Shown: in pieces, positions 47,285 through 57,856 of the stretch | Layout: every line of letters starts with the position of its first letter | Position numbering within the stretch: position 1 is the stretch's first letter | Assembly: GCF_947500265.1 (NCBI RefSeq) | Contig: NZ_CANMRN010000001.1 | Span: 1-64,000 of the forward strand | DNA from: an uncultured Psychrobacter sp. | Lineage (GTDB): Bacteria; Pseudomonadota; Gammaproteobacteria; Pseudomonadales; Moraxellaceae | Reading direction: 5' to 3' | Length of the DNA stretch: 64,000 nt | The notes under the pieces: generated by a model | Database searches by the model: none | Told to the model about the DNA's origin: nothing | The model's input: only the letters and a program-made list of their open reading frames with translations | Translations under genes and position numbers: made by a program

Positions 47285-48406
47285 TTACTTATAGATATCA
47301 GTACGACCGTTTGGCCCATGTTTGAAGCGGCGATGGAACCACATCCACTGTGTAGGATCAATACGAATGAGTCCTTCTAAGACTTCATTCACCCGAGTGG
47401 CATCAGCGACTTCATCTTTACTTGGGTAGTTATCTAACTCTGGCGTAATCGTCAAATGATAATGTGGGCGTTTACCACGCGGCAAATTGTCAGGTGTTTG
47501 CCGATAAGTATGCAGTGCCATGACAGCTGGCGGCTGTGCTTTGCTACCCAGTTTCGCCATGCGACGCGATGCAGTAATCGTCGCGGCTGGCACACCGAAG
47601 AATGGCGCCATGACACCTTGCTTGAGACCATAGTCTTGGTCAGGAGAATACCAAATGACGTGTCCTGCTTTGATAGAGGTAACTAAGCTTCGCATATCAC
47701 GACTAGAAATTTGCTTACCAAAAATATTGGTACGACCATTATAAATAAACCAGTCTAATAAAGGATTGTTTTGCGTACGATACATACAGTCTACAGGGAA
47801 AAACTGCGCACATAATAGGCCACCCAAATCTAGCATCGTATAATGTGCACCGAGCAGGATAACTGGCCGCTGCTCATTTTGCGCATTAACAATATGCTGT
47901 AAACCCGAAATGGATACAGTTCTAGTAAATATATTTGGCCTGAACCAAGCGCATAACGTTTCAAACACACCAATGCCTTGATTGACAAAGACTTGCTTGG
48001 CCATTAATTCACGTTCAGCTTCGGGCTTTTCTGGAAATGCCAACTTCAGGTTGATTAATGTATCGCGTCTACGTGAGCCAGCAGCTTTATAAATCAATAT
48101 ACCAAGCTTACGACCTAGCCAAAACTGCCAGCGTAATGGCAGATATATCATCGGTAGCATTATCAAGAATAATAACCAAATGCCCCAATTCTTAGGTGAT
48201 AAGAACTGCCACTGAAATGGCTTATTATCTGCTTGCGCTGTACGCTTATGATTTTGGGTAATTGTTGGTGTGCCAGCTGGTATCGCAGGCGACTTAGCCG
48301 ACTGTTTCATGCTAGGCGGCACGCTGCTATTGGCAGATGGTTTGCTAGGGTCGAATTGTTCTGGCGCTTTCATAATATCCTTCTGCGGCACGGTTTGAGG
48401 CATCAT
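47285..48406 (-). CDS. Lipid A biosynthesis acyltransferase (LpxL/HtrB family)
   Basis: This 373-residue inner-membrane acyltransferase adds a secondary acyl chain to lipid A. One membrane helix lies near residues 75-95. The catalytic HxxxxD motif is in GAHYTMLD, and the family block SPDQDYG with a following APFFGVPAAT lies downstream. A 65-residue hydrophilic Pro/Ser/Lys-rich N-terminal extension precedes the helix, so the true start may be internal; the first Met and M12 are both possible. LpxL and LpxM cannot be told apart by eye. Confidence 0.9.
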   Translation of the reverse strand: MMPQTVPQKDIMKAPEQFDPSKPSANSSVPPSMKQSAKSPAIPAGTPTITQNHKRTAQADNKPFQWQFLSPKNWGIWLLFLIMLPMIYLPLRWQFWLGRKLGILIYKAAGSRRRDTLINLKLAFPEKPEAERELMAKQVFVNQGIGVFETLCAWFRPNIFTRTVSISGLQHIVNAQNEQRPVILLGAHYTMLDLGGLLCAQFFPVDCMYRTQNNPLLDWFIYNGRTNIFGKQISSRDMRSLVTSIKAGHVIWYSPDQDYGLKQGVMAPFFGVPAATITASRRMAKLGSKAQPPAVMALHTYRQTPDNLPRGKRPHYHLTITPELDNYPSKDEVADATRVNEVLEGLIRIDPTQWMWFHRRFKHGPNGRTDIYK

Positions 48407-48582
48407 GGCTAATAATAAAAAGTTACTGATATGATGGGGTAGCGTTCAATGCTTTGCAAGTTAGAATTTCTACAGACGCTCTACTTTGTAGTGTCGAAAC
48501 AAGGCGCTCATCTTAGTTATTGCCGTAAAACAAAGCTGGCTTGATGAAGACAATCAGATAATCAACACGCTATCAGTAGGCA

Positions 48583-48622
48583 TAAAAAAACCTTATAAGC
48601 TGTGACCAGCTTATAAGGTTTT
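48583..48622 (-). terminator. Terminator of rplM-rpsI
   Basis: Stem AACCTTATAAGCTG / CAGCTTATAAGGTT with a four-base loop, followed on the minus strand by a run of T residues. Confidence 0.9.
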
Positions 48623-48705
48623 GCAAAACCAGACTCTTATTTAACTTTACTACTGAAGCTCTGAGAAAAAGACAACAGCAGCAAAAATATAAGAGATAGT
48701 TTTGA

Positions 48706-49092
48706 TTAACGTTTTGAGAACTGTGGACGTTTACGTGCTTTACGTAGACCCAGTTTCTTACGTTCAACTTGACGTGAATCACGAGTAACAAAACCAGCTG
48801 CTTTTAGGGCAGGCTTTAAAGTTTCGTCAGCTTCGATTAATGCACGTGTGATGCCGTGGCGGATTGCGCCAGCTTGACCACTAATACCACCGCCTGCAAC
48901 AGTTACATATAAGTCATATGCGTTAACAGAGTCGAGTAGTTCTAATGGCTGACGTACAACCATGCGTGAAGTTTCACGGCTGAAGTATTCGTCAAGTGGC
49001 TTACCGTTAACAACGATACTACCAGTACCTTTTGATAAAAATACACGAGCAGTAGACGTCTTGCGGCGACCAGTTCCGTAATTGCGTTCCAT
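48706..49092 (-). CDS. rpsI: 30S ribosomal protein S9
   Basis: This 128-residue protein starts [18 protein letters not shown] and ends with the conserved basic tail [12 protein letters not shown] that contacts the P-site tRNA. It lies 10 bases after rplM, forming the standard L13-S9 operon. Confidence 0.98.
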   Translation of the reverse strand: MERNYGTGRRKTSTARVFLSKGTGSIVVNGKPLDEYFSRETSRMVVRQPLELLDSVNAYDLYVTVAGGGISGQAGAIRHGITRALIEADETLKPALKAAGFVTRDSRQVERKKLGLRKARKRPQFSKR

Positions 49093-49102
49093 AAGTATAT
49101 CC

Positions 49103-49531
49103 TTAGATGTCTAGTTCTTTAGGTTGCTGTGCAGTATGTGGATGCTCAGTACCCGCATAAAGTTTCAGCTTCTTGATCATCGCATAGCCAAGAGGGCCCT
49201 TTGGAAGCATACCCTTAACTGCTTTGTGTAGAACATCTTCAGGCTTATGTGCAAGCAACTTATTGAAGTTGGTTTCTTTAATACCACCTGGGTAGCCACT
49301 GTGACGATAGTACTTTTTGTCTTGTGCTTTTTTACCCGTTACCGTGATTTTGTCAGCATTGATGACAACAATAAAGTCACCAGTATCAACGTGCGGAGTA
49401 AAAGAAGGCTTGTGCTTGCCACGTAAGCGAGTTGCGATTTGAGTGGCTAAGCGACCAAGGGTTTTGCCGTCAGCATCTACGACATACCAGTCATGGGTCA
49501 CTTCAGCTGGTTTTGCACTAAGTGTTTTCAT
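49103..49531 (-). CDS. rplM: 50S ribosomal protein L13
   Basis: This 142-residue protein has the family signature [15 protein letters not shown] and later [21 protein letters not shown]. It is the first gene of the L13-S9 operon. Confidence 0.98.
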   Translation of the reverse strand: MKTLSAKPAEVTHDWYVVDADGKTLGRLATQIATRLRGKHKPSFTPHVDTGDFIVVINADKITVTGKKAQDKKYYRHSGYPGGIKETNFNKLLAHKPEDVLHKAVKGMLPKGPLGYAMIKKLKLYAGTEHPHTAQQPKELDI

Positions 49532-49741
49532 GATAAAACCTTAAAATTAGAATTCGTTGAGAGTTTAGCTGGGAACGGGGCTCTCAAAAAACAGACTGCA
49601 CATTATAAGCAGTAGCGCCTACGCTTGCAAGCTGCATTGGGGTTTATTTTCGCCTTATATACATTAAACTGCAGCGTCGGCCAGTTTTTAGCGGTTCTAA
49701 ACATTTGTAAAATACGTTAACGGCTTTCATTAACCCGACAA

Positions 49742-50428
49742 TTATGACGATGATAGACGATAAAGTCCAGCGACAACTTGTCCGACTTTGGTTTGTTTCA
49801 AGCATTCAAAAGTGATTGGTTGCTGAGTAACGCTTGATTGAGAGTCTAAACTCTCATTTAGCGACGCTTCCAATTGCTTAAGCTGTGCTGACAAATCTTT
49901 ATCAGCTTCTAAATAAATCAATGTTTCAGTATTTATTAAAACATTGGTAATAAGCGCAGTCAAAATAGGCTGCCATAAATCCTGAGCATAAGGCGGATCG
50001 ATAAATACAATGTCAAAAGGGCGCGCAGTCAGCTGCTCTTGACGCAATACTTGCTCAGCAGTGCCAGTGATGATTTGATAAGCAGCAGATTCAAGGCGTA
50101 ATTGCTCAGCGCTCTGACGTAGCATGTTACTTTGTGCTGGATTGATTTCGATAAATGTTGTGTGGGCCGCACCGCGAGATAACGCTTCAAACCCTAGTAC
50201 GCCACTGCCAGCACAGCTATCGAGCACATGGGCATCATGAATGTCAGCGAGTAGCCAGTTAAATAAAGTCTCCCGCAAGCGATCTGGGGTCGGGCGCAGG
50301 CCATCTGCATCGATGAAACTTACAATACGGCGCTTAAACTGACCGCCAATGATGCGCACATCACCCGCCGACACACTTTTCGCCTTACGGTTATTCTTTG
50401 GTGCGCGTCCATTTGAGGCTTTTTTCAT
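49742..50428 (-). CDS. rsmD: 16S rRNA (guanine-966-N2) methyltransferase
   Basis: This 228-residue SAM-dependent enzyme modifies G966 of 16S rRNA. It has RIIGGQFKRR near the N-terminus, RPTPDRLRETLFNWL, the SAM-binding loop DSCAGSGVLGFEALSRGA, and the catalytic DIVFIDPPY. Its 20-residue Lys/Arg-rich N-terminal extension is common in this family. It lies between mrdA and rplM on the same strand with a 69-base gap to mrdA. Confidence 0.95.
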   Translation of the reverse strand: MKKASNGRAPKNNRKAKSVSAGDVRIIGGQFKRRIVSFIDADGLRPTPDRLRETLFNWLLADIHDAHVLDSCAGSGVLGFEALSRGAAHTTFIEINPAQSNMLRQSAEQLRLESAAYQIITGTAEQVLRQEQLTARPFDIVFIDPPYAQDLWQPILTALITNVLINTETLIYLEADKDLSAQLKQLEASLNESLDSQSSVTQQPITFECLKQTKVGQVVAGLYRLSSS

Positions 50429-50497
50429 TATTGTGTCTCGCTTACCAATTCTTTGCTAGGTTTTGCTTTTTATACTATTAAGTACTTAAACGTCTAG

Positions 50498-52483
50498 TTA
50501 CTCAGATGTCGCTGCTGCCGCTTCGGCTTCCGCGGCTTCTTTCTCCTCCAATGCTTTTGCTTCTTTATCGCGAATGGCATCACGCATGGCTTTTTCAAAA
50601 GCCTTTTGGCGTTTAATGACTTTTAGCTCATCAGCAGAAGGAGGCAACACAGGATCTGTCTTGCGTTGTAATACCCAGTAATCAAATAGAGCACGGCCAA
50701 TAGGTGCGGCAACAGCACTACCACCGCCGCCATTTTCGACCAATACTGCGAGGGCAATCTGCGGGTCTTCTACTGGGGCAAAACCATTAAACCAAGCGTG
50801 ATCCCAGTGGCGCTTATCTATTGCTGACTTATCGTAGCGTTTGCCCTGCGCGATTGATTTCACCTGTGCAGTACCTGTTTTACCAGCGATACGATAGCGC
50901 GGGGTATAGATACCGCGTCCTGTACCATTTTCTACCACGCTTTCCATCGCATCATGCATACGCAACCAGTCGGACGGCTTACCGTTATAGTCGATTTTGC
51001 CATCTGGCTTAGTGATGATTTTGACGTCCGCAGCACCGTCACTGCTCTTTAATAAATGCGGGGTAATGTGCTGCCCTTTACTAGCAGTCATGGCTGTAGC
51101 GTTGGCAATCTGTAGCGGTGTGGCTAAGAAGTACCCTTGTCCAATACTGACCGAGATCGTTTCGCCTGGTAGCCAATCTTTATCGTAAGTGTCTTTTTTC
51201 CATTTTGGTGATGGCATGATGCCTGATTTTTCGTTAGGCAAATCAATACCAGTATCTTCACCGAAACCAAAGCGTACCATCCAGTCGTGCAGACGTTGAA
51301 TGCCCATCTCATAAGCCAACTTATAATAATAAGTATCGACCGACATCGCGATGGATTTTTTCAGATCTACCGTGCCATGACCGCCACGTTTCCAATCGCG
51401 GAATCGATGCGTGTCACCAGGTAAGCTAAAATAACCAGGGTCATAGATGGTGCTATTCCAATCGCGTAGACCATAATGAATACCGCCCAAACCCTCAAAT
51501 GGCTTGATAGTAGAGCCAGGTGGGTAGGTACCTTGTAGCGCACGGTTATACAAGGGCTGATCTAAATCTTCGCGCAGATCATCATAATCTTTAAAAGAGA
51601 TACCCGATATAAAAGGGTTAGGGTCATAACTTGGATTACTAACAAATGCTAAGACGTCACCGTTTTTTGGGTCTATAGCAACGATTGCACCGCGGCGTCC
51701 ATCAAGTTGCTGCTGGGCGATGGTTTGCAAACCATAATCCAAGCTCAATGTAATATCGTTACCCGCTATCGGCGGCTTGGTATCCAATTGACGTAAGATA
51801 TTCCCATGTGCGTCTGTCTCTACCGATTGATAACCCGGTTGCCCAAGCAAAATATCTTCGTAGTAGTCTTCGATACCAATCTTACCAATCAAGTCAGTAC
51901 CAGCGTAACGGTCTTTATCAATACGCTTTGACTCTTTGTCATTGATACGTCCGACATAGCCAATGACATGGGCAAACAGCTCATCATAAGGATAAGAGCG
52001 CGTAAGCTTGCTCTGGATAGAGACCCCGCGGAAGAATGGCTTACGCTCACTAAATTGAGCCAACTGTGCTTCTGTTAAATCGATTTTAATCGTTACCGGG
52101 TCATTTTTATTTTTACTTAGACGCGCCAAGATATCAGTGATATCTGTATCGGTTAAATCAAAAATCGGAGCTAGCAGATGCAACGTGCGCTCAGGGTTTT
52201 CGACCTCATCAGGACTGAGCATCGCTGTAAAGACTGGCTGGTTGTCTGCCAGTATTACCCCGTTACGATCATAGATATACCCACGACTAGGCGGCGCAGA
52301 TATCAGTTTGATACGGTTGTTATCGGCTTGCGTTGTGTATTGATCATGAGCGTAGACTTGCAAATACCCATAACGTGTTATCAAACCGCCCAAACCAATC
52401 AATATTATAATCCCAAAGATGATAATACGATTGGTAAAGGTACTGTTGACCTGTTCGGTATTGGGAGTTATCGGTTTATTCAT
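50498..52483 (-). CDS. mrdA: Penicillin-binding protein 2 (elongasome transpeptidase)
   Basis: This 661-residue monofunctional transpeptidase cross-links peptidoglycan during rod elongation. It has one N-terminal membrane helix (about 19-38), a pedestal domain, then the transpeptidase domain. The active-site Ser is in PPGSTIKPF (SxxK), SVD lies in the expected second motif region (IAMSVDTYYY), and KTGTAQ is the third motif. The C-terminal 30 residues are rich in Glu, Ala and Lys. No rodA is adjacent. Confidence 0.95.
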   Translation of the reverse strand: MNKPITPNTEQVNSTFTNRIIIFGIIILIGLGGLITRYGYLQVYAHDQYTTQADNNRIKLISAPPSRGYIYDRNGVILADNQPVFTAMLSPDEVENPERTLHLLAPIFDLTDTDITDILARLSKNKNDPVTIKIDLTEAQLAQFSERKPFFRGVSIQSKLTRSYPYDELFAHVIGYVGRINDKESKRIDKDRYAGTDLIGKIGIEDYYEDILLGQPGYQSVETDAHGNILRQLDTKPPIAGNDITLSLDYGLQTIAQQQLDGRRGAIVAIDPKNGDVLAFVSNPSYDPNPFISGISFKDYDDLREDLDQPLYNRALQGTYPPGSTIKPFEGLGGIHYGLRDWNSTIYDPGYFSLPGDTHRFRDWKRGGHGTVDLKKSIAMSVDTYYYKLAYEMGIQRLHDWMVRFGFGEDTGIDLPNEKSGIMPSPKWKKDTYDKDWLPGETISVSIGQGYFLATPLQIANATAMTASKGQHITPHLLKSSDGAADVKIITKPDGKIDYNGKPSDWLRMHDAMESVVENGTGRGIYTPRYRIAGKTGTAQVKSIAQGKRYDKSAIDKRHWDHAWFNGFAPVEDPQIALAVLVENGGGGSAVAAPIGRALFDYWVLQRKTDPVLPPSADELKVIKRQKAFEKAMRDAIRDKEAKALEEKEAAEAEAAAATSE

Positions 52484-52977
52484 AGAAGATCAGAGCCCAA
52501 ACGGTCAGTGAGTCAATAAAAGAAAAATAAGAGGGCAGGTTGGTTAACCAAAGTGCGGTGAGTCTAAAAGATAATGCAAATGGTTTCAATCACATAGAAG
52601 GGTATGGGGTGAAATCGTTATGCAGTCATTTATACGCAGGTAGTATTTGTTATTGCACTACAAATTATAACAGAACAAATGAGCAGACGCAGTACTCAGT
52701 CATATATTTTGTCTTGATTATCTACTGACCAAGAACTGGCTTATATTCGAGTTTTTTATTGGGTAACAGACGATATGAATCATGTCATCTTTAGTCACAA
52801 CTTGCCGCTGGTCTATATGTGCTAATAAATGGCAAGTATGCTAAAATCAGGCGATTTATTTTATAGTAGTTATTATGGGCGGAGCGTCTTTTGAAACGTT
52901 CTCATTTTGCTAAAGTCTCGTTATCAGTAGCGACACTATTAGCAACGACAATCAACCTGTCAGGGACTAGATAAGTC
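52484..52977. promoter_or_regulatory. Divergent promoter region mrdA / DUF445 gene
   Basis: About 490 bases with no supported gene; the short frames here lack ribosome sites. Holds promoters for both flanking genes. Confidence 0.4.
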
Positions 52978-54312
52978 ATGGACGTAAATTCATTATGGCA
53001 GACGATAGCTGAACACCCAGAGTTCTTTGCCATGCTGACCATCCCACCAGTGACGGCATTCGTCACTTGGGTACATGTGTGGATGGCGCTCAAGATGCTG
53101 TTCTATCCGGTCAAGTTTTGGGGTATTCGTATTCCTAACTTCCCATTTTTTGGGCTGCCAGGTATCGGTTGGCAAGGTATCGTTCCGCGCAAAGCGGGCA
53201 AGATATCAGGGGTTATCGTTGACCAGACGCTCTCAAAACTCGGTTCGCTTGATGAGTTTTTTAAGGCGATGGAACCTGAACAAATGGCGATATTTGTCAC
53301 CGACACGGTGGACAAAAACCTTGAGCCATTGATTGATGAGATTATGCTAGATCACTCGCCAGCATTGTGGGGCAACCTTCCTTACGCCCTAAAGCGCCGT
53401 GTCTATGCGCAAGCCCATAAAGAGCTACCCAGTATTATGCAGTCGCTTGTGACAGATTTGACTTATCATGTCGAAGACTTGGTCGATATGCGCAAAATGA
53501 TTGTCAACACCATGGAAAACGATCGTCGCCTGATGGTCAATATGTTTCTAAAGGTTGGGCAAAAAGAGATCGATTTTATCTGGCACATCAGTGCTTTGAT
53601 TGGTCTGGTATTTGGTATTATCCAGATGTTTATATTTTTGGTGGTGCCACAGCATTGGACCGTACCTTTCTTTGCCGCCATTTGGGGTTTTCTCACCAAT
53701 TGGATTGCCATTTGGATGGTATTTAATCCAGTGGAGCCGCACTTCATACCTTATTTTAAACTGTTTACGGTGCAGAGTCGCTTTCCATTTATCAAACCCG
53801 TCATACCACATATCGCAAAATATCGTTTGCAAGGTGGCTTTATGAAGCGCCAAGAGGAAGTTTCTGAGGTTTTTGCTGAGATTGTGGTAAAGGATTTGGT
53901 CACTCTAGAAAACATCATGAATGAGATGATGTATGGTGATCGCTCAGCACAAACCCGTGATTTGATGAAATCGCATCTATATACGGTGCTAGAGTCACCA
54001 GTGATTAGCACGACACTACGTGTGGGATTGGGACGCCGCGATTATGGCCAACTTAAAAATACCATTATCGACAAGTCTATTGTCGCAACGATGGTGCCAC
54101 TGCGAGACCCTGAGCTAAATGAAAGCCGAGCCAGTAAGATATTTGGTCTGTTTCGCGATAGAATACGTGCGCTCACGCCAAATGAGTTTCAGAACCTGTT
54201 GCGTCCAGCTTTCCGTGAGGATGAGATGACGTTGATTGTTTTGGGTGGTTTGACCGGTTTTCTAGCAGGTTGGTTGCATTTAGTGTTAGTATTTTTCCCC
54301 TCGATGCAGTAA
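52978..54312 (+). CDS. DUF445 family membrane protein
   Basis: This 444-residue protein of the DUF445 (YheB-like) family has a hydrophobic helix near residues 12-35, a repeated GIPRK-like region (GWQGIVPRKAGKIS) and an amphipathic central part. Two more helices lie near 200-245, and a final helix follows GGLTGFLAGWLHL near the C-terminus. A second copy of the motif pattern appears after the helices, suggesting an internal duplication, as is usual in the family. The function is not established. It lies upstream of the cytochrome c maturation genes with a 280-base gap, so co-transcription is uncertain. Confidence 0.85.
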   Translation: MDVNSLWQTIAEHPEFFAMLTIPPVTAFVTWVHVWMALKMLFYPVKFWGIRIPNFPFFGLPGIGWQGIVPRKAGKISGVIVDQTLSKLGSLDEFFKAMEPEQMAIFVTDTVDKNLEPLIDEIMLDHSPALWGNLPYALKRRVYAQAHKELPSIMQSLVTDLTYHVEDLVDMRKMIVNTMENDRRLMVNMFLKVGQKEIDFIWHISALIGLVFGIIQMFIFLVVPQHWTVPFFAAIWGFLTNWIAIWMVFNPVEPHFIPYFKLFTVQSRFPFIKPVIPHIAKYRLQGGFMKRQEEVSEVFAEIVVKDLVTLENIMNEMMYGDRSAQTRDLMKSHLYTVLESPVISTTLRVGLGRRDYGQLKNTIIDKSIVATMVPLRDPELNESRASKIFGLFRDRIRALTPNEFQNLLRPAFREDEMTLIVLGGLTGFLAGWLHLVLVFFPSMQ

Positions 54313-54592
54313 TGCATTAATAAGTATTTTTAATTAGTCATGAACGGCTGTATTGAATAAGCTTTGAATAACTAGAAAATGTAAAATTAACAACAGATAA
54401 GCATTTTGTATCAATCATTCATATTGATACGTCACAATGATAGTAGCGGGTTTTATGTGCTTCTACAGCAATTGAAACCTCAGTTTTTAACCGTAAACTA
54501 TGACCGCATAAAGGACTATTAGCGTTTGCCAGTGGCTAGCAATGCCATCGGTGAACCCTTAATTGTATCCAAGGTAAACAAGGTTAGACCGT
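54313..54592. promoter_or_regulatory. Upstream region of ccmF
   Basis: 280 bases without a gene, likely containing the ccm operon promoter. No terminator for the DUF445 gene was recognised. Confidence 0.35.
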
Positions 54593-56623
54593 ATGTTAAT
54601 CACAGAATTGGGTTATTTTGCCTTGCTGGCCGCTTTTATATTGGCGATTTTGCAGGTGGTACTACCAACCATTGGCGTTATGCGTGACCACGTCGCTTGG
54701 CAGCGTTTGGCGCCAAGTCTGGCATGGGCACAATTTGCGGCAATGATTACCTCATTTGCTGCGCTGATGGCAGGCTTTTATTACAACGATTTTAGTCTCG
54801 TCTACGTCACTCAGCATTCCAATACATTGCTGCCTTGGTACTACAAGCTGTCGGCGACATGGGGCGGGCATGAAGGCTCGCTGCTGCTTTGGATGACCAT
54901 CATGGCCACTTGGTGTGCATTGGTCTCTTACTTCAGTCGTGGGTTGCCGTTGTCGATGCGTGCGCGAGTGCTGGTGATATTGGCAGGCGTGCAAATGATG
55001 ATGCTAGCGATGCTTATCTTTACCTCATCGCCATTTGATCGCACATTGCCCAATCTACCTGTTGATGGCGCGGATCTAAACCCTGTATTACAAGATTTTG
55101 GTTTGATTATTCACCCGCCGATGCTCTATATGGGCTATGTGGGTATGGTTGTGCCATTTGCGTTTTGTATGGCAGCATTGTGGGAAGGGCGTTTGGATGC
55201 GGTATGGACACGCTGGTCGCGTCCATGGGCATTGGCGGCTTGGGGGTTCTTAACAGTCGGTATCGCGCTTGGCTCATGGTGGGCTTATTATGAGCTTGGC
55301 TGGGGCGGTTGGTGGTTCTGGGATCCAGTAGAGAACGCCTCATTGATGCCATGGTTGGCAGGAACAGCGCTACTGCATTCACTTGCTGTCACCGAAAAAC
55401 GCGGTGTATTTAAAGCATGGACTATTATGCTCGCAATCTTTGCTTTTGCGCTTAGTCTGCTTGGTACGTTCTTAGTACGTTCAGGTGTCATCACCTCAGT
55501 GCATTCATTTGCCGCTGATCCAACGCGTGGTCTAGTGATTCTAGTCATCCTCGGTATCATCGTCGGCGGTGGTCTGTTGATGTTTGCGGTACGTGGCTGG
55601 CGTTTGACGGTCGAGAGTCAGTATCGACTCATCTCACGTGAATCATTTCTAGTGATTAACAACGTTATCATTCTAATTTCAACCTTAGTCGTACTACTTG
55701 GTACGCTATATCCTATTATTGCTGATGCCTTTAACTTAGGTCAGGTATCTGTTGGCCCTCCATACTTCAACGCTCTATTTGTGCCGTTGACATGGCTACT
55801 ACTGGTGGCGATGGGTATGGGCTCTAATATCCGCTGGAAACAAGACAGCCGCCCGTTATTGGGTGCTGGCATGGTTATCGCGGTAAGCAGTTTGGTATTG
55901 GCTGCCATTATCACCTATTTTACTAGTCCATCAGCGATGCTAAATATCGGTGTTACATTAGCTGTGAGCTTTTGGGTGTTGTTATGGATGGTTGTCGATT
56001 TCAAAGACAAGACTAAAAATGCACCAAGTCGTTTAAATGGCTTACGTCAGTTGCGTCTAAGCTACTGGGGTCAGCAAACCGCTCATATTGGCGTCATCAT
56101 TGCAGTTATCGGTGTGGCATTTACCAGTACGTTGAGCATTGAGCGCGATGTGGCATTAGGGCCTAATGACAGTGTCAATGTGCAAGGCTATGACTTTACG
56201 GTAAAAGGTTTTAGTGAAGTAAAAGGCAGTAACTTTGACGCTACGCAAGCAGAAGTAACAGTCAGTAAAGACGGTCAAGAAGTGACCACGTTATATCCTG
56301 AAAAGCGTAACTATATTATCAGTATGATGCCGATGACGGAGGCTGCGATTGATGCCAATCTGATGCGCGATGTGTACGTAGCACTTGGTGAGCCAATTGC
56401 TGAAGATAGCAATGAATGGGCTTTCCGTATCTATGTCAAACCGCTGATCCGCTGGATATGGTTGGGTGCACTTATCATGGCTTTCGGTGCATTGCTCAGC
56501 ATGCTAGACAATCGTTACCGTATCAAAAAAACCAAAACACCTGCGCAAATCGCGGCCAAAAAATCAGGCTTTGCGACGGTTGCGGATTTGGATACGTCAG
56601 CTACAAAGATAGGGGAGCGTTAA
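54593..56623 (+). CDS. ccmF: Cytochrome c maturation haem lyase subunit CcmF
   Basis: This 676-residue inner-membrane protein attaches haem to apocytochrome c in the periplasm together with CcmH. It has about 14 membrane helices. The tryptophan-rich WWD haem-handling segment is GWGGWWFWDPVENA, preceded by WGGHEGSLLLW, both hallmarks of the family. Periplasmic His residues in the expected loops are present. It starts the ccmF-G-H-I operon, one base before ccmG. The ccmA-E genes that normally precede it are absent here. Confidence 0.96.
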   Translation: MLITELGYFALLAAFILAILQVVLPTIGVMRDHVAWQRLAPSLAWAQFAAMITSFAALMAGFYYNDFSLVYVTQHSNTLLPWYYKLSATWGGHEGSLLLWMTIMATWCALVSYFSRGLPLSMRARVLVILAGVQMMMLAMLIFTSSPFDRTLPNLPVDGADLNPVLQDFGLIIHPPMLYMGYVGMVVPFAFCMAALWEGRLDAVWTRWSRPWALAAWGFLTVGIALGSWWAYYELGWGGWWFWDPVENASLMPWLAGTALLHSLAVTEKRGVFKAWTIMLAIFAFALSLLGTFLVRSGVITSVHSFAADPTRGLVILVILGIIVGGGLLMFAVRGWRLTVESQYRLISRESFLVINNVIILISTLVVLLGTLYPIIADAFNLGQVSVGPPYFNALFVPLTWLLLVAMGMGSNIRWKQDSRPLLGAGMVIAVSSLVLAAIITYFTSPSAMLNIGVTLAVSFWVLLWMVVDFKDKTKNAPSRLNGLRQLRLSYWGQQTAHIGVIIAVIGVAFTSTLSIERDVALGPNDSVNVQGYDFTVKGFSEVKGSNFDATQAEVTVSKDGQEVTTLYPEKRNYIISMMPMTEAAIDANLMRDVYVALGEPIAEDSNEWAFRIYVKPLIRWIWLGALIMAFGALLSMLDNRYRIKKTKTPAQIAAKKSGFATVADLDTSATKIGER

Positions 56624-56624
56624 T

Positions 56625-57302
56625 ATGACTACCTCAAACAATGAACCTGATAAAAAAGCTCAGCAAGAGGTTGTCAACGACCCTAAAGTTGCGGGCAGCA
56701 ATAAAGTAAAAACTAAGAAAAAACTAAAAATTGGGTTTTTGATTCCGCTGGTTATCTTTATTGGTTTGGTTGCTATGCTCTATATGCGTTTGGGTAAACC
56801 GACGGATATCGTGACCAATACAGCGCTTGAGCGTCCAGTACCTGCCTTTGAGTTGCCATTGTTATCAGATACCAGTCGTATCATGACCAATGACAACTTG
56901 CCAGATAAGCCATTCCTCATGAATATTTGGGGCTCTTGGTGTCCAACTTGTATCATTGAGCATCCTTTTTTGATGAAGTTAGAAGAGCGCGGTGTTAACT
57001 TGGTGGGCGTAAACTACAAAGATGATATTGGAGATGCATTAGGGTATCTTAATCGCGGTGGCGACCCGTTCTCTATGTCTATTCAAGACTTGTCAGGGCA
57101 GTTCGCTCTTGACTTAGGTCTGACTGGTGCGCCTGAGACTTTCATCGTCGATGGTGATGGGATTATTCGTCAGCATATCATCGGTGAGATCAATGAGAGC
57201 AATTGGCAAAGTCGTATTACGCCTTGCTTAATGGTACTCAACGACGCTAGTAATAATGGGGTCAGTCCAGATCCGAGCCAAGTTGCGGAGGCGTGCAAAT
57301 GA
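56625..57302 (+). CDS. ccmG: Periplasmic thiol:disulfide reductase CcmG (DsbE)
   Basis: This 225-residue membrane-anchored thioredoxin-like protein keeps apocytochrome cysteines reduced for haem attachment. One N-terminal helix (about residues 35-53) is followed by the redox site WGSWCPTC and the family GVNYKDD and TGAPETFIVDGDG segments. The start follows the ccmF stop by one base. A 34-residue Lys-rich cytoplasmic tail precedes the helix, longer than usual. Confidence 0.95.
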   Translation: MTTSNNEPDKKAQQEVVNDPKVAGSNKVKTKKKLKIGFLIPLVIFIGLVAMLYMRLGKPTDIVTNTALERPVPAFELPLLSDTSRIMTNDNLPDKPFLMNIWGSWCPTCIIEHPFLMKLEERGVNLVGVNYKDDIGDALGYLNRGGDPFSMSIQDLSGQFALDLGLTGAPETFIVDGDGIIRQHIIGEINESNWQSRITPCLMVLNDASNNGVSPDPSQVAEACK

Positions 57303-57856
57303 TAGCCTACCAAATAAGAAATGCAACCATAAAGCTAGCAAGCTTGTTAATTGCTTGTCTATTCAGTATGGCCAGTTTTGCTGCCATTGATGTCTATGAT
57401 TTTGATTCTGTGCAACAAGAAGCTCAGTACCGTGGTCTCATTGAAGAGCTGCGCTGCCCGAAATGTCAAAACCAAAATTTGGCAGGGTCTGATGCACCAA
57501 TTGCGCAAGACTTAAAGCAAAAAACCTATGATTTGATAAAAGATGGTCGTAGTGATGGCGAGATTCGAGCCTATATGCAAGAGCGTTATGGCGACTTTAT
57601 CAGTTATAAGCCGCCAGTACGCCCTTCAACATGGATTTTATGGTTTTTCCCACCATTATTATTGATCGTTTTATTGGTCGGTTGGTTTTGGCAAAGTAAA
57701 CGCCGTCAGCTTGTCGCCAGCGGCGAGAGTGGTTTAGCAGTAGACAACCATGTCAAAGCGTTGTCTGCCGCTGAAAAAGCAGAACTTGATCGCTTATTGT
57801 CACGAGTCAATAACGATGACAAAGACGACACTACAAGCCTTGGGGGCAAAAAATGA
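57299..57856 (+). CDS. ccmH: Cytochrome c maturation protein CcmH
   Basis: The product is 185 residues from ATG 57299, which overlaps the ccmG stop in ATGA and has GGAGG upstream; the in-frame GTG at 57293 is less likely. It has a signal segment, the redox motif LRCPKCQNQNL, then IRAYMQERYGDF, a membrane helix (about 105-125) and a hydrophilic tail. It reduces apocytochrome c before haem ligation. Confidence 0.94.
   Translation: MIAYQIRNATIKLASLLIACLFSMASFAAIDVYDFDSVQQEAQYRGLIEELRCPKCQNQNLAGSDAPIAQDLKQKTYDLIKDGRSDGEIRAYMQERYGDFISYKPPVRPSTWILWFFPPLLLIVLLVGWFWQSKRRQLVASGESGLAVDNHVKALSAAEKAELDRLLSRVNNDDKDDTTSLGGKK

Noticed and set aside
48573..48791. 72-codon minus-strand frame after rpsI
   Set aside because: It overlaps the rpsI end in another frame and spans the terminator hairpin.
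53466..53853. Minus-strand frames over the DUF445 gene
   Set aside because: Antisense shadows of a well-supported membrane protein gene.
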